Source: Vreelandella profundi (GTDB lineage Bacteria > Pseudomonadota > Gammaproteobacteria > Pseudomonadales > Halomonadaceae). From it: a stretch of 64,000 nucleotides of DNA. Position 1 is the stretch's first letter. Each line of letters begins with the position of its first letter. The notes under the pieces are model-generated. The model was given only the letters and a program-made list of their open reading frames with translations, was not told the DNA's origin and ran no database searches. The DNA lies in the NCBI RefSeq assembly GCF_019722725.1, contig NZ_CP077941.1:310001-374000 (forward strand). Direction: 5' to 3'. This document shows positions 51,840 to 61,356 of the stretch, one piece after another. The translations under genes were made by a program, and so were the position numbers.

Positions 51840-54659
51840 CTAAGGCAGCGGCACTCTTGCCAGCCGGCTAAGCAGGCTATCAAACTCTTCCACTTCAGCG
51901 GCCCATAGCGCGGCAGGCATCGGCCCTAGCGCCAATAGCGATGCCAAAATGTCGGTGACGTTCTGATCACGGCTACGTTCTTGATTAAAGCCTTCATTTA
52001 AGCGCTCTACCTGAATGGCAAGGCGTAAAGGCTCATCGCTTTGACGCACGCTGCCCAATGCCAGCATTGAAAGATGTACCCTCAATCGAGCGAGCGAATC
52101 AGTCATCTTGCTGAGCTCCGCATCCGCTAGCGGTGCTTTAACGCTGAGACGCTGCTCATTGCGGGCTTGATGAGCGGCAATGAATTCCGCGGGAAGCGCA
52201 GCGCTGAGTATCGTTTGAGCATCAACATCGTTGGCAACGGCCTCGCTAAGATAGCGCTGGTCGGCAGCTAAGTGAGCATTCACTAACGGCATGATGGCGT
52301 GCCACTGCTGGACCGTGTCGGCGACGGCAAGGCGATTCAAACGCTCTCGCCGAGCACGGACTATTCCGCTCATACGGCGCTGCATGCCTTCGCTGCGTCG
52401 ATTATGGGGCAGCGGTTCTAGCTGGCCGGCCTGCTTGAGGAAGGTGTCTAGAGTGGTCGCCTCGCTGGCGTCAATAGGTTGCCAGCTATCCATTTCATCA
52501 ATCAGCATTTGCATATCATCCAGCTGTTTCAGCTGGCGTGCGGCCTGCTCGTTTTTATGCGCATCGCGCTGAGCAAAGAGCTGATCGCACTCGTGCCGAA
52601 AGCTTTTCCAAAGCGCTTGCTCTTCGCCCTTGGGCGCGCGGCCTAGTGCACGCCACTGGTGCTGAAGCTGTTTCGTTAGATGGATACGCTGTGCCAGCGG
52701 CTGGCTGTCGTCGCTGCGAAGCGCTACAACTTGGCTAATCAGCGCCTGCTTTTGTGACGCGATGGTCTCGGCGCGCTGGTCTATCAGCGTTTGCAGGCGA
52801 TGACGAATGATGCCAAAACGACGCCCAATGGCCTCAGAGCCTTCGCGCGAGACGGGACTGTAATGGCGCCATTGATGGCGTGCTTTATCGCGAATCTGTC
52901 GAAGTATATCGGGGTCGGCATCTTCTGCGGGCTGTGCCAGCAGGCTTTCAAGCTGAGCGCAAAGGGCCTCACGGGCGTTCAGGTTGGCCTCGCGCTCTTC
53001 GCTCAATTGATCGCGCCACGGGGCTAGACGTTCATGAATGCTGTCTGACGCGGTGCGAAAGCGAGCTGACTGCTCGCGATTAGCCGCCGCGTCACCCAGG
53101 GATTTCCACTCTTTGACCAGCTGGCGATGGTGGCGGTCGAGCGCTTCTTCAGCCATGTGCAGGTCGCTGGCCAGTGCTTCAATGCTGGCGCATAGTTGCT
53201 CGCGTTTTGGTCCGGCGACAAATCCACGCCAATCGCGAAGCTCTGCAAGTCGGGCGGCGAGATGCTTTAAGCGTACTTTGAGCGGCTGAGCAGCGGCGCT
53301 TTCTAATGCTTCTATGCTGGGTTTAAGCCGCTGATGAAACCGGCTGGCGCTCTTAAAGGCTCCGCGCTCTAGCAACTGCTCAAATGTATCCAGCTCTGCC
53401 GCAAGGGTCTCTACTGTGGCCGTATCTTCAGTGGTCGGCTCTGCCGGGGCAGCATTTTCAGTGCTGAGAGCCGCCTGGGCGCGGCCCAGTAAGCTTGGCG
53501 GCGAAAATCTATCGGGCCACTGGCACTGAGCAACCAGCATTGCCAAATCCGAGTGATCGCCATTGGCCAGGGCAATTTCGATAGCAGGGCTGGTAGCGCT
53601 CCAGCGTTGCCATGCTTCTAAGCACTGGTCGTAGTGTTGAATAGCTATCGCATGGCGTTGGCGGAGGGCGTCGCTAGGCGGATGCATATCGGACAGCGTT
53701 TGCCAGCGTTGGCCTAAAAGCTGACGCTGTGCGCGCAGGCTGTCGATATCTTGGACGGTGATGGCGGTGGCATGGCGCAGGCCGTCAAGAGTCTCTTCAA
53801 TGCCTTCAAGCAGCTGCTCGCGGGTGTTTTCGGCTTCTTCGCGGCGCTCGGCACTTTGCTGACGCGCCTGCTCTTGGGTTTCGTGGTCGTGCAGCGTCTT
53901 GCGGCCGTGGAGCAGGGCTTGATGAAAGCGTTGGTCCTGCTCAACGCTTGCGGGTTGAGTAAGTAGCTCCCACTGGCGTTGGAGGTGACGGAAACGGCCG
54001 CCGTAAAGAGGCTCCCAGGGCGCACGAGCATGCTGCTCAAGCTGACTAAGCAGCGTTTCTCGCTGCTGCTGTTCGGCTTCCAGCCACTGAGCGTCGCTGC
54101 GCAAGCGGTTGAGTCGCTCACGCGCTAAGCGAACCACTTGGCGATCACGGCGGGCTTCTTTCAGTAGCCGCTTCAGCCCTTCTTCGTCTTCAATGCGCTC
54201 GGCGGCCTGATGGCGCACGGCCGCCACGCCGTTATGGCATGCCTGATGAATTAAGTCGTTGTCATCAGTGAGCTTATCCAGTGCGCTCAAGCGCAGGCTG
54301 AGATTATCGCCTTGTAAGGCAACCGTGCTCAGAACTCGCGGTTCGTTGATCTGCTCAACGAGTGCTTGGCGCTGATGCAGATCGGTATGGCCCTCACGCC
54401 CACTTACCCGTTGGCAGACTGCAGTGAACCAGGCGTCTTCTTGCAAGTGCTGTGGATGCGCGTTGACGAGGCCCGCGCAGTCATCAAGGGCGAGCAGCGC
54501 GGCAAGTTGAATGTGGCTATCGCTATCTTGAGCGAGCGACTGTAGCGCTTGGCGCTGTTCGTTATGCTGTGGGTCGAGTCGCTGGAGAGCCTGGCGGCGA
54601 ACCTCGGGGTCCGGGTGTTGCCACCGAGGGGCGAACAGGCGTCTTAACAGTCCGTGCAT
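51840..54659 (-). CDS. Large DUF349 coiled-coil protein
   Basis: Protein of 939 aa with no signal peptide. The N-terminal ~180 residues are HEAT-like (DPEVRRQALQRLDPQ, AAVRHQAAERIEDEEGL). The middle and C-terminal parts are long charged helices with several DUF349-type units, such as RQLVKEWKSLGDAAANREQSARF (near 500), ARHQWRHYSPVSREGSEAIG (near 590) and LQHQWRALGRAPKGEEQALW (near 665). It is a likely cytoplasmic scaffold or coiled-coil protein; the function is unknown. AGGATG precedes the ATG. Confidence 0.82.
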   Translation of the reverse strand: MHGLLRRLFAPRWQHPDPEVRRQALQRLDPQHNEQRQALQSLAQDSDSHIQLAALLALDDCAGLVNAHPQHLQEDAWFTAVCQRVSGREGHTDLHQRQALVEQINEPRVLSTVALQGDNLSLRLSALDKLTDDNDLIHQACHNGVAAVRHQAAERIEDEEGLKRLLKEARRDRQVVRLARERLNRLRSDAQWLEAEQQQRETLLSQLEQHARAPWEPLYGGRFRHLQRQWELLTQPASVEQDQRFHQALLHGRKTLHDHETQEQARQQSAERREEAENTREQLLEGIEETLDGLRHATAITVQDIDSLRAQRQLLGQRWQTLSDMHPPSDALRQRHAIAIQHYDQCLEAWQRWSATSPAIEIALANGDHSDLAMLVAQCQWPDRFSPPSLLGRAQAALSTENAAPAEPTTEDTATVETLAAELDTFEQLLERGAFKSASRFHQRLKPSIEALESAAAQPLKVRLKHLAARLAELRDWRGFVAGPKREQLCASIEALASDLHMAEEALDRHHRQLVKEWKSLGDAAANREQSARFRTASDSIHERLAPWRDQLSEEREANLNAREALCAQLESLLAQPAEDADPDILRQIRDKARHQWRHYSPVSREGSEAIGRRFGIIRHRLQTLIDQRAETIASQKQALISQVVALRSDDSQPLAQRIHLTKQLQHQWRALGRAPKGEEQALWKSFRHECDQLFAQRDAHKNEQAARQLKQLDDMQMLIDEMDSWQPIDASEATTLDTFLKQAGQLEPLPHNRRSEGMQRRMSGIVRARRERLNRLAVADTVQQWHAIMPLVNAHLAADQRYLSEAVANDVDAQTILSAALPAEFIAAHQARNEQRLSVKAPLADAELSKMTDSLARLRVHLSMLALGSVRQSDEPLRLAIQVERLNEGFNQERSRDQNVTDILASLLALGPMPAALWAAEVEEFDSLLSRLARVPLP

Positions 54660-54845
54660 GGATCATCCTGCTGTATGAGGTGTATAGCGCTAAAAAAATC
54701 AGTCTTCTACGACAAGGCGGTTGCAGTCATCGGCGCTGTCGCTTAGCTTGGTCTTACTATGATCTGGTAAGCGACTATTTTCTACATCACAATGCGTGAT
54801 AGTGCGCTACCTTTATCTAATCTAAACATGACATGGAGTTCGGCC

Positions 54846-55601
54846 ATGAGCCTTAACGTGGATAGTGCCGCAGTGGCCTTTACCTTCAAAGGCGGCATGC
54901 TGCCGATGACCGTCATGGAGCTAAGCAGCGCCGACCCGGAACGTATCCGTCTGCAGTTGGCCGGCAAGCTATCGCAGGCTCCCGCATTCTTTCAGCATAC
55001 ACCGGTTGTGCTCAGCGTGGAAAAGCTGAATGAACCCCACTTAGCCCTTGAACGTATTTGCGCCGTGTGCCGGGATCACAAGCTTTTGCCTGTGGCCGTG
55101 CGTGGCGGAACCGAGCCCGTGCGCCAGTCGGCCTGGGCACTTGGACTGGGCTGGTTTCCCCCGATTGAAGAAGGCCGTGCACGTACGCTTGAAAGTGTCG
55201 ATAGAACGCCAGTGCATGAAGTCACCGCTGAAGACGCGGCAAGCGAAAATGAGCAGCCAGATGCGCCTGCGCTGGGTACACGTCTTTTCCGTGGCACCGT
55301 TCGCTCGGGGCAGCAGGTCAGCGCTGCTGAGGGCGATCTGGTGGTGATTGGTGCCGTCAATGCCGGGGCGGAAGTGCTGGCCGCAGGCAGTATTCATGTA
55401 TATGGCGCGCTGCGCGGTCGTGCTTTAGCGGGCATTCACGGCAATATGCAGGCGGGTATTTACTGTCGTGAGCTTGAAGCAGAGCTGCTGTCCGTGGCGG
55501 GTAATTACAAGCGCATGGAAGATATTGATTCACAGCTGCTGGGGCGGCCAGCAGAAGTTCACTTTACAAAAGAACAGCTTGAAATTAAGCCACTCGGTTA
55601 A
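54846..55601 (+). CDS. minC: Septum site-determining protein MinC
   Basis: MinC of 251 aa, which blocks FtsZ assembly near the poles. The N-terminal domain runs to about residue 120. The C-terminal beta-helix domain, which binds MinD, has TRLFRGTVRSGQQVSAAEGD, VVIGAVNAGAEVLAAGSIHV and YGALRGRALAGIHGN. The ATG at 54846 (MSLNVDS) is preceded by GGAG; the earlier frame from 54792 lies in the leader. minDE follow after 154 bp. Confidence 0.95.
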   Translation: MSLNVDSAAVAFTFKGGMLPMTVMELSSADPERIRLQLAGKLSQAPAFFQHTPVVLSVEKLNEPHLALERICAVCRDHKLLPVAVRGGTEPVRQSAWALGLGWFPPIEEGRARTLESVDRTPVHEVTAEDAASENEQPDAPALGTRLFRGTVRSGQQVSAAEGDLVVIGAVNAGAEVLAAGSIHVYGALRGRALAGIHGNMQAGIYCRELEAELLSVAGNYKRMEDIDSQLLGRPAEVHFTKEQLEIKPLG

Positions 55602-55755
55602 TGTGGTGTGACCGCGAGCTGGCGCTTTACGCCTAGCGACGCCGAAGACACTATCCGTTACAGTGTGGCAAGTTGATAACATTGACGTTCCCGTTATGCG
55701 TAGGGCGCCTGATTACTTGCGCTCACGAAAAATGACTTCAAGAAGGAAGTGACCT

Positions 55756-56574
55756 TTGGCCAAAATAATTGTAGTGACCTCTGGTAAAGGAGGGGTTGGT
55801 AAAACTACCAGTGCAGCAGCAATAGCCACAGGGCTTGCGCTGCGCGGTAAAAAAACCGTCGTCATCGATTTCGATGTGGGTCTGCGTAATCTGGACCTTA
55901 TCATGGGCTGCGAACGCCGCGTGGTGTATGACTTAGTCAACGTCATTCAAGGCGAAGCAGGGCTGAATCAGGCGCTGATTCGCGATAAGCGCGTTGAAAA
56001 TTTGTTTATTTTGCCGGCCTCACAAACCCGCGACAAAGATGCGTTAACCCAGGAAGGCGTTGCCGAAATTCTTGAGAAGCTGAAAGAAGATTTCGATTTC
56101 ATTCTGTGTGATTCCCCCGCGGGTATTGAGCGCGGCGCGCAGCTGGCTATGTATTTTGCCGATGAAGCGGTTGTAGTGACTAACCCTGAAGTCTCGTCAG
56201 TGCGCGACTCAGACCGCATCTTAGGGCTGCTGGCCTCTAAAACGCGCCGCGCTGAGCAGGGTGAAGAACCTATTAAAGAGCACCTGTTGGTGACGCGCTA
56301 CAATCCTGAACGAGTTACCTCTGGTGACATGCTGACACTGGACGATATTCGCGAAATTCTAGCGATTAATTTGCTGGGCTTAATTCCCGAGTCGGAAGCC
56401 GTGCTGCGCGCATCTAACCAGGGCGTGCCTGTCACGCACGATATCTCTAGCGATGCAGGGCAAGCTTACAGCGATACGGTATCGCGTTTGCTCGGTGAAG
56501 ACATACCGCTGCGCTTTCATGAGGTGCAGCGCAAAAGTCTGCTGAGCCGCATGTTCGGGGGAGGTCGTCGATGA
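55756..56574 (+). CDS. minD: Septum site-determining ATPase MinD
   Basis: MinD of 272 aa. The deviant Walker [12 protein letters not shown] has signature Lys11 and Lys16; [10 protein letters not shown] and [15 protein letters not shown] follow. The C-terminal amphipathic helix ([15 protein letters not shown]) targets the membrane. The start is TTG at 55756, supported by AAGGAAG and by [10 protein letters not shown] matching other MinD starts. It overlaps minE by 4 nt. Confidence 0.97.
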   Translation: MAKIIVVTSGKGGVGKTTSAAAIATGLALRGKKTVVIDFDVGLRNLDLIMGCERRVVYDLVNVIQGEAGLNQALIRDKRVENLFILPASQTRDKDALTQEGVAEILEKLKEDFDFILCDSPAGIERGAQLAMYFADEAVVVTNPEVSSVRDSDRILGLLASKTRRAEQGEEPIKEHLLVTRYNPERVTSGDMLTLDDIREILAINLLGLIPESEAVLRASNQGVPVTHDISSDAGQAYSDTVSRLLGEDIPLRFHEVQRKSLLSRMFGGGRR

Positions 56575-56822
56575 AATTACTGGAATTTTTAAAGCGTGAG
56601 CGCAGGAAATCCGCTTCGGTGGCAAAAGAGCGTTTGCAAATCATTGTCGCGCATCAGCGTGGCCAGCGCGGCCAGCCGGATTATATGCCGCTGCTTGAGC
56701 GCGAGCTGCTGGAAGTGATTCGTCGTTACGTTAAGGTAGACGACGACGCCATTCAGATTTCGTTGGACAGTGAAGACAACTGCTCCGTGTTGGAGCTGAA
56801 CGTCACTTTGCCTAAGGGCTGA
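56571..56822 (+). CDS. minE: Cell division topological specificity factor MinE
   Basis: MinE of 83 aa. The N-terminal amphipathic and MinD-binding part ([30 protein letters not shown], quoted in part: [12 protein letters not shown]) is followed by the dimerisation domain ([20 protein letters not shown]). It is read from an ATGA overlap with minD. Confidence 0.97.
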   Translation: MKLLEFLKRERRKSASVAKERLQIIVAHQRGQRGQPDYMPLLERELLEVIRRYVKVDDDAIQISLDSEDNCSVLELNVTLPKG

Positions 56823-56916
56823 GGCCAGGCGCTGAGTCAAAGCGCTGAAGACGCGGCGAAAGGGGTGGCGGGTGTGCTAGGCTTGGGCTTTTCATTGCCC
56901 AGCGGAGTGTTTATTC

Positions 56917-58410
56917 ATGGCGCCACCCAATGCTGCCCATGCCAGTTTTCTCTGGCATGACTATGAAACCTTCGGGGCTGACCCGCGACGCGACCGACCG
57001 GCTCAGTTCGCGGCGCTACGTACGGATGCCGAGTTAAATGAAATCGGTGAGCCGATAGAGCTTTACTGCAAGCCGGCCGATGACTATTTACCCCATCCCG
57101 CCGCCTGTTTGATCACCGGTATTACCCCCCAAAAAGCCCAGCGTCATGGTCTCCCTGAGGCTGCGTTTGCAGGCGAAATTCAGCGTCATATGAGCGAGCC
57201 TGGCACCTGCGTGGTGGGTTACAACAGCCTGCGGTTTGACGATGAAATTTCGCGGCATCTATTTTATCGCAACCTGCTTGATCCCTATTCTCGCGAGTGG
57301 CAAAACGGCAATTCCCGCTGGGATTTAATCGATATTGTGCGCGCTTTTTATGCCCTGCGCCCGGCCGGTATTGAGTGGCCGCTGCGCGAAGACGGCGCGC
57401 CTAGCTTTAAACTTGAGCACCTAACCGCGGCCAACGGCATTGCCCATGAGGGCGCCCATGACGCGGTGGCCGACGTGCGGGCGACGATTGCGCTGGCTCG
57501 TTTGCTTAGGGCGCGTAATGCAAAGCTGTTTGACTATCTGCTTGGTCTGCGCGGTAAGCGTGCGGTTGCCCACCAGCTTGACTTAGCTAACGCCAAGCCG
57601 CTGCTGCACATCTCGCGCCGCTATCCAGCAAGCCGCGGCTGTAGCGCATTGGTGATGCCGCTGGCCGAGCACCCCTCCAATCCGAACGGCGTGATTGTCT
57701 ACGATTTAAGCGTTGATCCTGATGATTTGCTCAGCATGTCAGCACAACAGATTCGTGAGCGCGTGTTTGTTAGCCAGCAGGATTTGGCTGAAGGTGACGC
57801 GCGGATTCCCCTGAAAGTCATTCATATCAATCGCTGCCCGGTGGTTTTTCCTGCCAGCGCTTTAAAAGACGTTGAGGGGCCGCAGCAGGGCGAGTACGGC
57901 ACCATCGTCACGCGCTTAGGACTCGATGTAGCCGCCTGCCGGCAGCACTGGAAAACACTGCGCGATGCCAGCGGCATAGCAGAAAAGGTCGCAGAGGTGT
58001 TTAGTGCAGGCTACGACGACGGCTCGCAGGATCCTGATCTGATGCTTTATTCGGGCAGCTTTTTCTCCGCCGCAGACCGTCAGCAGATGGAGCGTGCGCG
58101 CACAATGGAGCCCTGGGATCTAGTGGGCGAGCGCTTTGCGTTTCAAGATGCGCGCTTGGAAGAGATGCTGTTTCGCTTTCGAGCGCGCAGCTATCCAGAC
58201 ACGTTGGAAGGCGACGAGCGGGAGCAGTGGGAGGCGTTTCGCTGGATGCGCATCAATGACCCTGCTTTATCCGGCTTTACGCTGAAGGCGTTTGCGCGCG
58301 AAATTGCCCAATACAATCAGCAAACGCTCAGCGATCGTGAAAGGCAAATTCTAGAAGAGCTGGTGATGTTTGTAGAGGCTATGATGCCGGCTCAGGCGTT
58401 TGACGCCTGA
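56917..58410 (+). CDS. sbcB: Exodeoxyribonuclease I
   Basis: Exonuclease I of 497 aa, a 3'-5' single-strand DNase for recombination and mismatch repair. Catalytic HDYETFGADPRRDRPAQFA has Asp15 and Glu17; DLIDIVRAFYALRPAGI and HDAVADVRATIALARLL give the other acidic ligands. The SH3-like and C-terminal helical parts follow in normal length. A strong palindrome overlaps the stop codon. Confidence 0.96.
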   Translation: MAPPNAAHASFLWHDYETFGADPRRDRPAQFAALRTDAELNEIGEPIELYCKPADDYLPHPAACLITGITPQKAQRHGLPEAAFAGEIQRHMSEPGTCVVGYNSLRFDDEISRHLFYRNLLDPYSREWQNGNSRWDLIDIVRAFYALRPAGIEWPLREDGAPSFKLEHLTAANGIAHEGAHDAVADVRATIALARLLRARNAKLFDYLLGLRGKRAVAHQLDLANAKPLLHISRRYPASRGCSALVMPLAEHPSNPNGVIVYDLSVDPDDLLSMSAQQIRERVFVSQQDLAEGDARIPLKVIHINRCPVVFPASALKDVEGPQQGEYGTIVTRLGLDVAACRQHWKTLRDASGIAEKVAEVFSAGYDDGSQDPDLMLYSGSFFSAADRQQMERARTMEPWDLVGERFAFQDARLEEMLFRFRARSYPDTLEGDEREQWEAFRWMRINDPALSGFTLKAFAREIAQYNQQTLSDRERQILEELVMFVEAMMPAQAFDA

Positions 58411-58415
58411 GCCGG
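58387..58415. other. Strong palindrome over the sbcB stop codon
   Basis: Inverted repeat ccggctcaggcg / cgcctgagccgg, 12-13 bp with a 3-5 nt loop, covering the last codons and stop (58408-58410) of sbcB. There is no T-run on either side. A second shorter inverted repeat (agcgctt / aagcgct) lies nearby at 58433-58453. Confidence 0.75.
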
Positions 58416-58452
58416 TGGTCGTTGATCCTCGCTAGCGCTTGAAGGTTAAGCG

Positions 58453-61356
58453 CTAAGGATTGCTCTGCTCATTGTGCCGCTTAGGCAGTGCTGAAAGCGC
58501 TGCTCTATAGGCTTCGATGTGGTTGCTGGGTTCATCGCCGGGATTAAAGCGTACGTCCAGAGTGTGCGCGCGCAGCGATGGCCAAAGCGCCTTTATATCG
58601 TCAAGGCTAACGTTCAGCACCAGGTCGGCTAACTGGTCGCGTCGATCAAAGCGTACGTCTTCCAATGCCGTTGCCTGCCAGTAGCGGTTGGCCATTCCTG
58701 AGAGGCTGGTATCTCGCTGGCGCAGCTGGGTGTTAATCGCCTGGCGGTGGGGGGCTAATTCTTCGTCGCTTAGCTGGTCAAGGCGCTGGCCAGCCTCTTC
58801 AAGAAAAGCATCCATACGCTCAGCGATGGTGTCGCTGTCAGTACCGGGAGATTGCACCATCATGGCGATACCCGGCGCATTGAGCAGGGGTGAATAGCCG
58901 GCGTTGACGATGTAGCCAAGCTGCTGTTCGGTGCGCAGCTGCTGGTAGAACGGCGTTTCCAACCACTGGGCGATAACCATCGTGGCTGCCTGTTCTTCTG
59001 GCGTTTGGTCACGGCCTTGTAAATAGCGCAGTACCAGCGACTCATCCCGCGAGCTGTCAGGATGCAGCACGTGAGGCTCGTCACTGACGGCCAGCGGCGT
59101 TAACGGGGCAATGTCGTCACGGGTCAGGCGAGGCTTTAGCCGGTCACGTATTAGCTGTGCCTGTTCTCGAGCTAGCGCTGCGTCGGTGTTGCCCACCGCC
59201 ATTGCGTCGACATAAAGATCGCTTAAAAAGCGCTCGCGGAAATCTTCCAGGTGGTGACGATCAAAGCGCTGGCTGGCGGTGAGGAGCTGGGCGTTAGACC
59301 ATTGCGGCGTTAGCAGCGCTTCGCCCAAGGTGCTGCTGGCTTGGCCGTAAAGAGACCCTTGAGGAGCGTTGCGCAACTCGCGCTGTAGCTGATAGCGCAC
59401 GCGTTCGAAGGCGCTGTCGCTGATGTGAGCGTTCTCCAACTGGTCTAGCGCTTGCTCAATGAACGGCGTTTGACCATCCCGCCAGCCGGAGAAAGACAGC
59501 GTCATGCCGCGTGCGTGCGGGTAGGCGCTAAACGCCTGGCCCGCTAACCATGCAGGATAAAGCGATTCGTTTAGACTGTCGTTGAGCCAGCCGGCAAGCA
59601 GCTGGGTGAGAACGGCTTCTTCGGCCGAGTAGCTGGTGGTGGGGTTTTGTAGGCTGACTCGCCATTCAACGCTGGGCGTGTTGAAGCGCGCATCCTGCAT
59701 GTGCCAAGCGCTGAACGAGGGCGTTTCTACGAGCGCACTAGGCTTTTCGTCTTGGCCTTCTAGCAGCGTCAAATCGCTGGCAATAAAGGGGTTGGGGTCG
59801 GGGAGGGCTAAGCCGCTAAGTGCTTGGCCCGCTGTGTCAGGTTCCTGCTCTTTCCACTGCGTATTGAACCACGGCGATACGGTCTCGCTTTCAATGTCCG
59901 GTGCGGAATAAAAGCGCAGCATGTTATCCGGCGTGAGCGCATCTAGATAAACCTGCTGACGCTCTGCATCCAGGCCGTCCATGCGATAAGCCGCATACTG
60001 CACGTCCTCGACGGGATACCGCGATAGGCTCATGGAAAGCTGAGTGGCCTCCTGCTGAGGGGCGCCGTGCTGCTGAAAGCGAAAGCCCTGCTCGTTCAGG
60101 CTTTTCTGTTCATCGTAGCGCCAAGCGTTAAGGCCGTCGTTGCGCAGCTGCTCAACCGCTGCAAACAGCGTGGCCTGAATATCATCCAAGCGCTCAGCGC
60201 CTGCTGGCGTCAGGCTGATGGAAACGGTGAACAGCGCCTCGTTACCGTCACCGCGGCCAACGCCGGCGGAAAGCCCATCGGCAAGCCCTGCATCTCTTAA
60301 GACGGCTAGTAGGCTGCCGTCACCCTCGTCGCCGAGCAGATGTGAGATCAACTGCGCCGGTTTGGTGCGGTAGTCGCCGGTTGGGTCAGGGACGGGAAAG
60401 TAAAAGCGTAGCTGGCGACGGTCTTGCAGCGACTGGCGCTCAATATAGCGGGGCAGGGTGTCTGCATCCACGAGCGGCGCATCAATGGTGGGCACGCTTA
60501 AGTCGTTGTCGGGAATGTCGGCGAAACGTTCGGCCACCCATTCTTCTAGCGTGTCCAGCGGCTGAGGCGCGACAATCGCGAGATTCATGACGTTGGCGTC
60601 GTAGTGCTGATGATAAAAGTCCATCACCCGTTCACGCAGCGTTGCTTCACCTTCAGGGGGGCTGGCGAGCGTTTCACGGCTTCCCACGGCGAAACCTGTC
60701 GTCGCATTATCAGAGTCGAGCAACTGATTAAGCACATCGTTTTCGCGCCGGGACTCATCGCGAATGCGCGCCATATACTCCGAGTGAACGATATTGCGCT
60801 CGCTGGCTAAATGATCTGCATTAAACAGCGGTGAAAGGAAGAATTCGCTAAAGCGGTCCAGTGCACCGGGTAGCGCCGATGGCTCAATGTCAAAGAAGTA
60901 GTTGGTGTCTTGCTGTGCGGTGAAGGCATTATGAGAGCCCGCGTTATCCGAAATGTAGCGCTGATAGCCGTCCGATTCTGGATAGGGTTCGGTGCCTAAA
61001 AACAGCATGTGCTCAAGGAAGTGGGCTAATCCCTTAAGGTCGTCAGGGTCTTGAGCGCTGCCCACGCGAACATTCATCGATGCGGCCGCTTTGTCTGCTT
61101 CTGGGTCGCTGACGATAAGCACGTTGAGGCCATTCTCAAGCGTTAAAACTCGATAGTCGCGGCTGTCATAAGGGCTAATGATCGGGGTGACAGTGTCTTT
61201 AACCGCGTCTTGAATCGCCTCTTTAGTCGCTTCAGTCGCCGTGGTGTCACTGTCATCGGCTAGCGCGAAAGGCGCTATGCCAAGGCTCACAAAAAAACTA
61301 AACAGCGCGCGCTGAGGCAGGGCGCGCCAGGGTATTAAACTAGAAAATCGCAACAT
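58453..61356 (-). CDS. M16-family (pitrilysin/insulinase) zinc protease
   Basis: Protease of 967 aa with a signal peptide (residues 1-33, ending ALA), so periplasmic. The inverted zinc motif HxxEH is at residues 112-116 (HFLEHMLFLGTEPYPES), and the third ligand Glu lies in ERNIVHSEYM. Four M16 domains are expected in this length. It resembles E. coli PtrA (pitrilysin, 962 aa), which cleaves peptides. The ATG overlaps the SRAP gene stop by one base (TAATG). Confidence 0.93.
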   Translation of the reverse strand: MLRFSSLIPWRALPQRALFSFFVSLGIAPFALADDSDTTATEATKEAIQDAVKDTVTPIISPYDSRDYRVLTLENGLNVLIVSDPEADKAAASMNVRVGSAQDPDDLKGLAHFLEHMLFLGTEPYPESDGYQRYISDNAGSHNAFTAQQDTNYFFDIEPSALPGALDRFSEFFLSPLFNADHLASERNIVHSEYMARIRDESRRENDVLNQLLDSDNATTGFAVGSRETLASPPEGEATLRERVMDFYHQHYDANVMNLAIVAPQPLDTLEEWVAERFADIPDNDLSVPTIDAPLVDADTLPRYIERQSLQDRRQLRFYFPVPDPTGDYRTKPAQLISHLLGDEGDGSLLAVLRDAGLADGLSAGVGRGDGNEALFTVSISLTPAGAERLDDIQATLFAAVEQLRNDGLNAWRYDEQKSLNEQGFRFQQHGAPQQEATQLSMSLSRYPVEDVQYAAYRMDGLDAERQQVYLDALTPDNMLRFYSAPDIESETVSPWFNTQWKEQEPDTAGQALSGLALPDPNPFIASDLTLLEGQDEKPSALVETPSFSAWHMQDARFNTPSVEWRVSLQNPTTSYSAEEAVLTQLLAGWLNDSLNESLYPAWLAGQAFSAYPHARGMTLSFSGWRDGQTPFIEQALDQLENAHISDSAFERVRYQLQRELRNAPQGSLYGQASSTLGEALLTPQWSNAQLLTASQRFDRHHLEDFRERFLSDLYVDAMAVGNTDAALAREQAQLIRDRLKPRLTRDDIAPLTPLAVSDEPHVLHPDSSRDESLVLRYLQGRDQTPEEQAATMVIAQWLETPFYQQLRTEQQLGYIVNAGYSPLLNAPGIAMMVQSPGTDSDTIAERMDAFLEEAGQRLDQLSDEELAPHRQAINTQLRQRDTSLSGMANRYWQATALEDVRFDRRDQLADLVLNVSLDDIKALWPSLRAHTLDVRFNPGDEPSNHIEAYRAALSALPKRHNEQSNP

